A stretch of DNA of 64,000 nt from Onchocerca volvulus (lineage: Eukaryota > Nematoda > Chromadorea > Rhabditida > Onchocercidae). The notes under the pieces were generated by a model that saw only the letters and a program-made list of their open reading frames with translations, did no database searches and was not told where the DNA came from. Positions 12,095 to 22,620 of this stretch are shown here, in pieces; within the stretch, counting starts at the first letter, position 1; every line of letters starts with the position of its first letter. The position numbers were made by a program, and so were the translations under genes. Location of the stretch: positions 496,001-560,000 of the forward strand of contig HG738138.1 in assembly GCA_000499405.2 (NCBI GenBank), written 5' to 3'.

Positions 12095-13480
12095 ATGATA
12101 CTAACAATTCTATCCCGGCGAAAGGGAAGATTCTGAAACTCCTGAACGAAGTGAAAGAAATGGATTGGAAACGAATCGACCAACATAAATCAGGCGAAGA
12201 ACGATGTGAAAAATACGAAAATGGAAAGAGGATAATTAGCGACCAAATGAAAAAAATTGCATTATATGTTGCAACGCTCGTAAATATCAGCAAATGGCTG
12301 AACTCTTTGTATAAGATTCTATCGCAACGACTAATGAAAGAAGAAAAAGAATATATGGAGATGGTGATAGACGATTAAGGAATACTGACTTTAATAAATG
12401 AAGGTGAGGAAGCGTTGCTCGGTCAGATACAAGAAAGAGGCCGAAATCACAACTGAACGCATACGAAACATACGAAGAGCCCTTCTTGCACGTTTCGTAT
12501 GTTTCGTATCAAATCAAACGAATCAAAGAGAAACGATCCAAATGGCTCGCCAAACAACGGCAAATTTGCACTGGTTATCACTGACAATCTTCAGTGGTGA
12601 TCCTCAAAAATGGAGGGAACTTTGGAGTAACTTTGAGGCAGCAGTGCATAGGCAAGTCGTCCCAGAAAAGATGAGTTACTTGCTTTTTTGTTTGGAAGAA
12701 GCCTCAAGAACAGTACATTGATACGATATCTCGCCAGAAAAATACTGCATTTTTAGACGAATATTAATGGAAAAATTCAGGAACAAATCAACGATCACGA
12801 ATTTGCTCTATAGCGAATTTCAAGTTATCAAAGGAAATGACCGAGATTGGATCAAGATAATCGAAGCGATTGAACGAATCCTTCGATAATTAGGAGCTGT
12901 AGAGGAAAACTTGGACCACTGGAGTATGCAAACGACTATTGAAAGAAAATTATCTAGGTGGATTTTAATGAAGGTATATCAACAAAAACAGGAAGACGAG
13001 TTTTGGTCAATCTATAGATTAGTAAGCTACCTGAGGAAAATAGCAAGAACTCAGTAAGACGTTGCTCGAAACCAAACATGCAATTCCGGATTCGAGAAGA
13101 GACCAGTGCATGTAAAAACAAATCGACATTTTCGGGGAACAGAAAAAAGAGAATTCTCGGCCCTAGTTGTAGCAAAGCGGCTGGGATTAAACAATAACAA
13201 CGACCCGAAAAAAATTGGAAAAAGGAATTCGAATTGAAATCAGCCAAGAGAAGATTTTTTTCATTTTGCAGCAAGGACCATTAGCAGACGAGTGTCGAGT
13301 CTATCCCATCGCGAAGCAACGGACAGAGCTTTATAAGCAGTTGATTTGTGCCTGAATTCTTTAATAAGGACCATACAGCAAGAAATTGTCAAAAGTCGAA
13401 GAAACCGTATTTCGATTGCAAAGGACAACACAACTCAACGCTGTGTGCTGATCATTACAAGGACGTTAAACAAAAAAAAA
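12095..13480 (+). pseudogene. BEL/Pao gag polyprotein, disabled
   Basis: Pieces in three frames follow the nematode BEL/Pao Gag. An N-terminal charged region starts at ATG 12095 and is frameshifted at about 12134. The DUF1759-type core includes LTIFSGDPQKWRELWSNFEA and VVPEKMSYLLFCLEEA (about 12585-12715). It continues out of frame with NKSTITNLLYSEFQVIKGND (about 12783-12840) and WILMKVYQQKQ. Near the end, a CCHC-type zinc-knuckle pair is recognisable (KDHTARNCQKSKKPYFDCKG, about 13370-13428, then HNSTLC), but the first Cys of each knuckle is lost or altered. Stops occur at about 12721 and later. The intact family protein would bind RNA and form capsids; this copy cannot. Confidence 0.8.
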
Positions 13481-14104
13481 AAACAAGAGGAGGAAGAATG
13501 GAATCAACAATAACAGACAGAGCAGTAGCGGATCAAGGACGTCCAGAAAGTAAAAGGATTTTACTGTTGCGTAAAGAAAATTTTTTTCTGATCATCACAA
13601 GATCGTTAAGCCAAGAAAAAAAAAAAGCTTTGATCGTCTCAAGATCATCAAACAAGAAATCAAATCCAATGTTGCATAAGCAACAGCAATAAAGATTCTG
13701 AATAAAAAAGCAGGATGGTCAAGCGAAGAACTCCAATCAAATGTTGCATGAATGAAATCAATGAACTAAGCAATGAGTTGAAAATATACAAAGAATTTTT
13801 TTCGGAGAGATTCTGGCAAAAAAAAGGAATAAATGAAATGTATGAAGAATCATTAGCACGAATTCAGAAACGAACGCAAAAGATCGAACAAGAATAACCC
13901 ATCGCTTGCGAATCAGAACTGCTACCAGATAGTGAATTCAAGCAGAAACAAATTACCTTATAATCTCCAAAGAAATCCTCCTGAAGGTTTCAGTCTTTTT
14001 TGGGAATGTCGGATAAATCCGAAAGATGATTTATTATGAGCAAGGAGTGTTAAAGAACAATAAGTGCGAAGATAGTTTCAAATAGACCAGTAAGCCGAAG
14101 AAAA

Positions 14105-14510
14105 TGTTTGCCGCCAAAACACTCCGATTAACAGACAAATAAAATGAGGTCGACCAATCATGAGACTACACGTTAGAGGTTAGAGGTCGGGCGAGGAAGA
14201 GGAGTCCCGAAAGGATTTATAACGTTCGGATTTTGGAGCAGGATCAATTTAGCCAGAAGTTTCTACACCGACGCTACAGTTCTACGACGACAAGGATCGG
14301 TGCATCTATAGCAACAGTTAGGTAGTTCAGATCGACAGGAGCAAAAATTCAAAAGAAGATCACTATTAGTACCTTTCAATATTTATCGTAATTTATTGTA
14401 TAAATCGTTCATTTACTCGTTTACTATTATATAGCAGGATATTGTGCATAACACCGTATTATCGAATAAAGCGTATTGCTGTCCTTGCCGAATCACAATA
14501 GCAATCAGAT
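14105..14510 (+). repeat. 3' LTR of the BEL/Pao element
   Basis: It begins with TGTTTGCCGCCAAAACACTC, matching the LTR fragment at 4722, and carries ATCGAATAAAGCG near 14465 as polyadenylation signal. The right end is uncertain because GAATCACAATAGCAA, just beyond, also has a counterpart after the other LTR copies. Confidence 0.6.
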
Positions 14511-14580
14511 TTTTCCTAACATCAATATATACTGCTATTATTATGACCAATGCCATTGCCGAAAAATCCCTCGTATTGAA

Positions 14581-14766
14581 TTGTCAGATAGTAATGATAA
14601 TATTACTTGTTTCATATAGGGTGGTAATATTACTTGTTTGTCAGATAGTAGTGATAATACCACCTTTTTGTCAGGTAACAGTGATAATACCATTTGCCAG
14701 ATCACAGTGGTAATCACTTATTTGTCAGATTTTTGTCAGATAATGATAATATTATTTGTTTGCCAG
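14581..14766 (+). repeat. Minisatellite, about 30-bp unit
   Basis: About five imperfect copies of a unit close to TTGTCAGATAGTAGTGATAA plus TACCACCT follow each other, with TTGTCAGATA recurring at about 14581, 14638, 14669 and 14722. Unit length varies from about 26 to 33 bp. It directly follows the 3' LTR, so it may have expanded from LTR-proximal sequence. Confidence 0.75.
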
Positions 14767-16422
14767 TGCCATCAAAGCAGTGAATAAATTGAAAATATCT
14801 ACAGAATGATTTCAACTTTCGATTTTCCGTATTGTTACTTTACATCATGCCTTTATTGCCAACATCGAATATTAATTTTAAAAACTTGAAAAAATTCATT
14901 AATTTGCTCAAGTATCGAAAGATTTTTAATCTAGGCCAGATTAAATTTCACCGAAACTTTGGGTAGCAATTGAAAGTCGGAAATTTTATCAAGCAAACTT
15001 CGTTTACCATAATTATTTGGATAATCAGCAAATAAAAAATCAAAATTTTAAATTATCGGGTTATGATATTTTTCAAGAGCTTATGCGTTAGCTGAAATTG
15101 CTTCGAAGAAATTGAATCCTGGATATCGATTAGATCATTGCCTATACTTGATTGAAAAGGAAAATTCTTAATTGAATGAAAGTTTTGTAAAAAACATTAA
15201 TGCATGCAAATATGCTGAAAAGTGTGCTTGTAAGAATTTCGAGTATGTTTATTTTTAGAAATTTCCACTTTGTCAGAACGAATGATTTAAAAAACGTTGG
15301 GAATTGTGAAACAGTGCAAAATTTTAAAAAATTTGAAAACCAAAGCACCTGTGAGATTCAATTAAATGTTAAGCTAAAAAAAGCTTAGGTTCTTTAGATT
15401 CTTAGTGCAATAAATGCATTCAAAATGATATCTAAAAGTTTCTAACTAAATGTCAAAAGAAAGGAAGAAATTTTAATTCAAAGAAAAATTCAAAATGTAT
15501 ATAATAAAATAAAATGTATATAATATATAATAAAATAATATATAATATAATAAAATAATATGTAATATATTCTATATAAATAAATAAAATAAAATATATA
15601 ATAAAATGTATATAATAAAAGTACATCAATTAACTAACTGAAAAAAAAAATTTTTTTTTCGAAATAAGGTAAACTACGAGATTTCAAATACATTTTACAA
15701 ATAACTTTTATTGTAAACAATCATTTTTATTACAAACAATTAGCTAAATAGATAAAAATAAATCACCTGCATTTACCGAATATGATATGTTTTTATCAGG
15801 AACAACTAATCCTGTTAATTTTCTTCTGATTCCCTTAAATTACGTGAATCATGCTTTAAACTGTCAAGTTAAGTCACACCAGTATATTACCAGTTTTATG
15901 TGAATTTTCCTAATAGAAATTATTTTTAAAATTATAATACTTTTCCTGATGTGACTATGGCCAACTTCTCGGATGTGTTTTAAACAATGATATGAATTTG
16001 CACAAATTATTATTACCCAGAGCATATGTGCTAATAATTACAATGAAATCAAGCAGGTATTTAGCGCCGTTAAAACAGATGCAGCAGGCATGTGAATTTT
16101 TGGTGAAACGTAAGATTTTATCAATAAATCCAAAACTTGAAGTGGGAAAATAAAGAATGAAAGTTAAAAAAATATTTGCAAGTTTTTCCACAATAATCAA
16201 TTTTGTCATGTCAACGGTAAGACTATCATCAGATGCACTGTATCATTTGATAATTGATATAAGTTATGTGAGATATCTGCGGTAGTATAAAAGCATAAAA
16301 GCATATGCTGCAGACGAAATGCTACGGTATTGCGAAGAAAATTGAAGAATTTTGATTCTCGAATAAAATGTTCCCCATAACAAGAGTACTAGGAATACAC
16401 CAACCTAAAGCAATCTTCAACA
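14767..16422. other. Intergenic DNA between the retroelement and pha-2
   Basis: No gene seen. It contains the AT-only tandem repeat at 15497-15624 and otherwise low-complexity AT-rich sequence. The last few hundred bases are the likely 3' flank of pha-2. Confidence 0.55.
15497..15624. repeat. AT-only tandem repeat
   Basis: Irregular repeats of a TATATAATAAAATAA-like unit with no G or C except in a few GTATAT variants. It is probably replication-slippage DNA and a candidate easily unwound region. Confidence 0.8.
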
Positions 16423-19400
16423 TTACATATGAGTTTTGAAAGAAGAGTGATACTGATGATGACCATAGTGGACAAGTTGTGGTATTGGATGAATTATGGC
16501 ATCAGGACGAATTTCATCTTCTTCATCCTTACGGATTCTTCGCCATTTAGCCCGTCGGTTTTGAAACCATGTCTTAATCTGAAACTATTTTGCATCTGTG
16601 ACTTGAATCCAAAAATCCCGCTTTTTTTCCGATTTTTTTAAGTGTCTATAAAATTAAGCATTTGTATGTAAAAAATCAGTGAGAAATGTATTTCAGAAAG
16701 AAGAATTAAATCGATGATTGGATGATGAATCGATAGAAATCGAATCATTGAAGGGTACTTATTCGGATAAAATTCACAGCTGTTGACGAGAAGAAAAGAT
16801 CGATATAGAATTAAGCAAAAAAAAAAAGAGTGAGAAACTTTCGTCTATAAATTTATTTTATGAGAAAGTAAAGAAATAAGTTTACTGTTTTTGAAAATTC
16901 AGAAAGATCTTACACAATTTATAAAAAAAACCTGTCTTTCAGAAAGCTGTAAACTTCTTGCTAATTTTTTTCGTTCTTGTGATGACAAATACTTATGACT
17001 GTCAAATTTTTGTTCAAGTGCATCTGTTTGTTCATTTGTAAATCGAATTTGACCACCTTTTCGCTTATGTTGTGATTTCTGCATATAAGGTTGCAACCAT
17101 GGTAATCGAGGATCCCAACCTGAAAAATTGTTAAATTCCAGAATTTAGCTGATAATTACTTGTACAAGAAGTTTGGTGAGAAACAAATGGTATGCTGATT
17201 TTATTATCCTTCCTTTGTTGATTTTTAATGTGTTTTTCTTTTTTTTTTTTTCAATAAAAAATTCGTTACATTGCTTTGCATGAATACTTGAAAACTTGAA
17301 TATGATATTTCGAAATGTTTACACGAATCATATAATATCGTTTATAAATAAATCATTAGTATCTCTTCAAACGAAATCCTGTTTGTCAATGAAGTATCGT
17401 TGTCCTCTTCAACTTCATCAGCTTCATCGGCTCATTATCTATCAATTCTTCATTTCCTTCCATTCTGTATAACTATTCCAATCTAATTGTTTAAGTATAT
17501 AAAAAGGATGAGGATAGAGGAAATTAGAACAAGGATGGAACAAATCAGAACAATTGTCATCCGCATCAAAAGCTTCCCGCACCAATGTTAAACAAACATC
17601 ATAAAGCCACTAACAAGACGAGTAAGGTAGCAAAAAGGAGGTAAGAAAAGAAGAAAGAGGAGGAGAGAGCAGAATTTTAAAGGATCAGAAATACTACAGA
17701 ATGAAAACGGTATAATAGAATAATTAACTATTGTCCGTCCAAATGTTCTCACGAGAATTTACCGCAAAAACTTAATCCGCTCATTTAAACGCCCCATTCC
17801 AAAGATAGCAAATCATCTTTACTTATACACTCAAACAATGTAGTCGATTAATCACTAAATTTATATAAAATTAAATTAATTCTCAGCCAAAAATGAATTA
17901 TTGGATTTTTGGATGAACTTTTAAACAATAAGATTATTAGCATTCTTTGCATCAGTATAGTAGAAATACAGCATATGAATTACTAATACAATCATACAGT
18001 AACTTGAAATAACTGAGATAGTGATGCCGACTGTGACTGAAAGAAAACACCTTTTAAATCTTGAATACGGATTCAAAGCTCTTAAAAATTTCAGTTAAGA
18101 ATCTAATGGAGTTTTAGGAGGGAAATTCTTTGCCAAGATCTAAGATATTAAAGTCTCGAAATAATTTATTGCAAAAAAGAACTAGTACCTAATATAAAAT
18201 ATTTATTATGCTTGCAGAAAATAATTTAATCCATAATTATGAGATAAATTATTAGCAATAATTAGGCAGCCTTTTTTTTTCTTCAATGATGAGATTTCAA
18301 AATTTCTCGAGAAAAAAGTTTCAAAAATTTATCACCCTCTTTCAGATTTATAGTTCAAGTTTAAACATAATCTTAACAGTGCCAGAAATTTAAGATATAA
18401 TCAGAATTGAGAAAAATTCCAGAATCACGCACCGATAATGACGGGATAATGCTCGCTGTTCGTACGGCTAATTTGATGTTCACTATGTGGAGTAGCCATG
18501 TTGGCGTAGTTAACTGCTTGGTACCATTCTGGAGAACTAAAGGAGCCCATAAAATTAGTCGGACATGTTGTAACCTGTAGGCTTTTGCATGATCCAAGTG
18601 TCTCGTCACAAACTCCTGTCTCATTCAAAGTATCCCTGTAAAAAATATTTTATTGAGAAGGAATTTAACTATCTAGGACTAAAAAGCTTCCCATCTGACG
18701 TTGCTGAAAGTGAAGAGATGATCAAAATATCAGTTGTTCACCATCATTATTAAATTTTAATTTTCTTGTTTTTGTAGTAAGAGTTGAAATATAATCCCAA
18801 CATTATTAAGAATTAAAATATAATCAGAATTTAAAAAAAAAGTTTTCTGACATTACTACACTGAACAGAATGATAAAACAAAAATATGTGATATGGAAAT
18901 TGCCTGAACATCGATATTCCATTTTAAATATGTGGCTTATAATGGAATTTTGAGGCTGTAGTCATCATCTAGGTAATAATCAGATATTAGGGAAATTTCC
19001 AGTAGTTTAATGAAATAGGAACGTTTGATGGAGTATGAAATTCACCTATTACCTTGTAAATAATTTATCTTATTTGCCATTATTTAGAGAAAGTTGGGAA
19101 GTCTCGAGTACGAAGCAGTTTTTACTTTAATTAATCAGCAATTAGTGACTTCTGGGGAATATTTTTCTCTGTTCTTTAAAAATTCAAAAAAAATTTATAT
19201 TTTTCATTCACGAAAACCAAAAAAATTCCTTTTTTTTGTCAATTTAGTCATAGTTTCAATGATTTCCGGTCAAAAGACAGTCATATAATAACTCTCGTTT
19301 CACGAATGAATAATATGAAGAATGAACTTCATAGCTATTAATAGGATCCGAATGAATACTTGGAATTTATTAACAGGAATTCAAAGAATGATGTCAGTTC

Positions 19401-19523
19401 CATTGCAAAAAGTTCAAAAAAAAAAAAAGAAAAGAAAAAAAGAAAAATGAAATCAAACCTGACTGATGATGATGGTTTGATAACTTCGGATGGTTGCAGT
19501 AAATTATGAATGAAGAAAGCCAT
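16423..19523 (-). CDS. pha-2: PHA-2 / HHEX-type homeobox transcription factor
   Basis: Four exons on the minus strand: 19459-19523, 18433-18635, 16932-17119 and 16423-16578; all introns are GT-AG and all phases agree, giving 203 aa. The C. elegans PHA-2 protein is of similar size. The start ATG at 19523 opens MAFFIHNLLQPSEVIKP, containing FFIHNLL, an eh1-like motif (F-x-I-x-x-I/L-L) as expected for Groucho-type co-repressor recruitment in HHEX proteins. The homeodomain spans about residues 102-161: RKGGQIRFTNEQTDALEQKF, then SERQ, split by an intron before IKTWFQNRRAKWRR. The recognition helix has Gln50 and Asn51. WDPRLPWLQPYMQ immediately before the homeodomain is typical of this family. In C. 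elegans PHA-2 specifies pharyngeal isthmus cells; the same role is inferred. An acidic, His-rich tail ends the protein. Upstream lies a 3-kb spacer with no other gene. Confidence 0.93.
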
Positions 19524-20928
19524 CCGGTAAAGGTGGTTTTTTCTAGAGATTGAAAAATGTTAAATTTTATTCAAATAAAATTTTTTTTTCTGCTTACAGA
19601 AACATTTATTAACTAGCTATTAGTAAACAAGTGAAAAGTTTGAATCTATTTTAAAGATCTAACAATTCAGCCATTACTGATTATAACCGATTGTTATATC
19701 TGAAAATTATTACTATAAGGGCGGGATTAAATCAAGCTCCAAATATCAGCACATCAAGGCGGAGTTGATCGAAGTTCTTAATTGGACCACCGATTAATAC
19801 CGTACACATACGTTTATGCGACGTGCAGGACGAGAACAAACATTTAAAGAGACAGACTGATAAATACATATATATGTATATATACATACACAAATACCTG
19901 CTGCTTTTTTTTTTCGCTTAAACTCAGATTCTGTTTAATCACATCAAAGTGTGACATTTTACTTTACGATTGTCATCAGTTCACTGAAATTATCATATCA
20001 TATTGCTACATTCATCATTATTCTCATTAGCAATGCTACAAACCGCATTGTTAATATCACTTGGTGATCAATTCTGGTTTCAATACCTTTGCATTCTTAA
20101 ATAATTAATTCTTCTTTTTTATCAATTCCGAGCAATGCAACGACGATACATCCGATAACTTTAGCACCATTTCTTATTATATTTGCATAAATTATATAAA
20201 CAATGAATTATTTTTCATAAAAATTTAAGGTTTTAAATATTTCGAATTGAATTGAATGTTTGTTTTAATAGGATTTTTACCGATATATGAGATTTATTAA
20301 ATACGTTTTATTGAAAATGAAAACTGAAATACGCTTAAGCTGTTTCATTCAGACAAATCTTGGAGATCAAGAAGCTATCAACTGAAGATCTCCTTTGATT
20401 TGAGCTCTTTGGTCGAATTTCTAAAGTATTCATTATTTCTATTTTTACCAAGATCAGGCCTCAAATTTTTCATCAAAAAATTGCAAAAAAAAAAACGGGC
20501 TAATTCACAGATCATAAATCAGAAGTAAATTTAGATGTTCATATTGAGCTGTTTTAATCAAAGACATTTTCTTTTTTCGTACGGCCATCTTTTCAAAATT
20601 AAACAATCATGTGTGTGATGCTTATAGTACATAGAAAATTGCAGACAAATTAAACAACAAATATATATTTGAATTATTTGCACATTACGGTATTTGACAA
20701 TGATTGTCATCTTGTCATTGAAGATACCATTTTCCAATTGGACTGTATCCGATGAAAAGGTATTAGTGCAGAAATCGAGATTAATGATTGAACTGACGAC
20801 ACTTCAAAAGTACTTCAAGATAGCGCTGAAGAGCATTCATATTGGAAGCTAGTCCTATTCAAAATTGTCAATGGAATTCATCTGAAAATTGCTATATCAG
20901 TTTCCCATTTTTATCAGCCTCGCCCAAT

Positions 20929-21014
20929 TTCCATCTATCTTGTACTACCTCTCGACTAAATCTCGTCGTCGAGATTTAGTCGAGAGGAAGTGTACACTTT
21001 ACCTATAGATGGAA
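20929..21014. other. 86-nt inverted repeat with perfect 18-bp stem
   Basis: The inner arms CCTCTCGACTAAATCTCG (20948-20965) and CGAGATTTAGTCGAGAGG (20970-20987) pair perfectly around a TCGT loop. Outside them, TTCCATCTAT (20929-20938) pairs with ATAGATGGAA (21005-21014). The two stems are separated by an asymmetric internal loop in which GTAC/GTAC can also pair. The GC content of the inner stem is well above the surroundings. The loop is too short for a standard microRNA precursor. It could be a foldback element end, a structured RNA or a cruciform-forming site. Confidence 0.85.
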
Positions 21015-21270
21015 GTTAAGTACTACTCAATGATGATCACAAAGTTTTCTTTTTTTCTTGATTGAGATTAGAAGTGAAGTGATATCAGCAGAGAATATCA
21101 TGCTACCGATTGTTGCTTTCAATGTAAATTGATATGTATTATCATATTTATATTTTATTCTCTCTCCCTCTATCCCTTCTTCTCTCCAACTGTGACCAAT
21201 TACATTTATATTAGCTAAATAATGTCATCTTGAAAGGTCATCCAAGTAATCCATCTATTCTGTACCTATA

Positions 21271-21305
21271 ATTAATAATAATAATAAATAATAATAATAA
21301 TAATA

Positions 21306-21404
<99 letters not shown>

Positions 21405-21437
21405 GAATAATAATAATAAATAATAAATAATAATAAT
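21271..21437. repeat. (TAA)n microsatellite
   Basis: About 165 bp of nearly uninterrupted ATA/TAA triplets with a few ATAAATA phase slips. Probably length-polymorphic. Confidence 0.97.
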
Positions 21438-22620
21438 GACTTAAACTTTTAGTTCAAAAATATAATTTTATTTAGAATGAAGTGAAGAAACAAATTATAT
21501 TAAGTTTTAGCTAACAAATGACTTTTGAAGTAACAGTGAATTTTCGGTCAAACTAAATGCTTTCATTTAACACAGAATTCATTTTAGCATTTTTTAGTTT
21601 TTCATTAATTTTCATTAAAATTTGAAAAAAACAGTATCTACATTTTGTTAAAAGTTGATGGGAACGACCACATTAGATGGAAATCGGTCAAGAAATTGCC
21701 AAAAATGAGAATAACATAGCAATTTTTATATTATGTATGTAAACCATTTTCAGCTGCTGTATACTTCGTTGCAAATCCAATGGAAGCAATGAAATATTTC
21801 GGCAGATCAAACCAACAGCTTGTAAAATGAAACGAAATTTCAAAATTTCACAAAAATCGAATTTAGAAAATATGAAAAAATACATCATCATCAGCTGAGG
21901 TCCATTAATTTTTTCAAAATCCTGAAAAATGGATTTTTTCATATGATTTAGTGTAACTTGAATGCCTACTTGCTTAAAATTTTATTTTGATCCAAACAAA
22001 ACCATATTATTATTATCAATTCGATTCATGCTTAGGAAATGCAGAATTGACTTTAAAATTTAAATTCAAGTTTTAATTAATCTTAATCCGTTCTTTCCAA
22101 TTCATTTGAATTTTTTCCTGCTTTTAGTTAACAATTCAAGTTCAATCATTCACGATTTCAGCTGCTAGTATTGATTAATAGGAAAAAGCATTAACGAAAT
22201 CAATTTATAAAGATCGCGAAAACAAGAGATTTCGTTGCTAAGGAAAGAAGCAAGTAGCATCAACCGAAGCTGCTTATTCGTTACGCGATTGCATGCATGC
22301 AATCAAATTTTGCAAGCATCCTGCATTTTCCTTTTCTTTTCAACCCCCGTGCTGTTGCTGTTTTTTCCTTACCACTTCTTAAAATTTATCACTTAATTTC
22401 ACATACTTTTTTATTCTGCAAATCCTTGACAATATGAGAACGATTTTTAATTTAAGGCATCTAAGCTCTTGCAAATTTAAAAACGTGCTTTTTGTCCTGC
22501 GCAATAAGCATTTCAGACTTTAGATCGTATATATTATGTTAGTTTGTTCCAAAATGACTTATGTTTAAAATTGAAAAAATTCGAAATTCATTTTTCCAGA
22601 AATCAACATTATGGTCTGTG

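Larger units (their letters stand above)
11490..14510 (+). mobile_element. Internally deleted BEL/Pao LTR retrotransposon
   Basis: The element has a diverged 5' LTR ending near 11990, a broken gag (12095-13480) and a 3' LTR starting at 14105. Only about 600 bp separate the gag zinc knuckles from the 3' LTR. The protease, reverse transcriptase, RNase H and integrase that should occupy several kilobases are therefore missing. The two LTRs share the region around the polyadenylation signal (ATTGTATAAGCGCGATATCG versus ATTATATAGCAGGATATTG, each followed by AATAAA), but little upstream of it. The copy is old and cannot move by itself. Confidence 0.75.
19524..22599. other. Spacer upstream of pha-2 and of the divergent 22.6-kb gene
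   Basis: The spacer separates two divergently transcribed genes, so it should hold promoters for both. I see no exon in it. It contains a long hairpin (20929-21014), a (TAA)n microsatellite (21271-21437) and an alternating TA/CA stretch near 19865-19890. No TATA box or factor site was assigned. Confidence 0.5.

Noticed and set aside
20929..21014. Calling the long hairpin a microRNA gene
   Set aside because: The four-base terminal loop and perfect 18-bp inner stem do not fit a normal precursor, and no small-RNA evidence is available.
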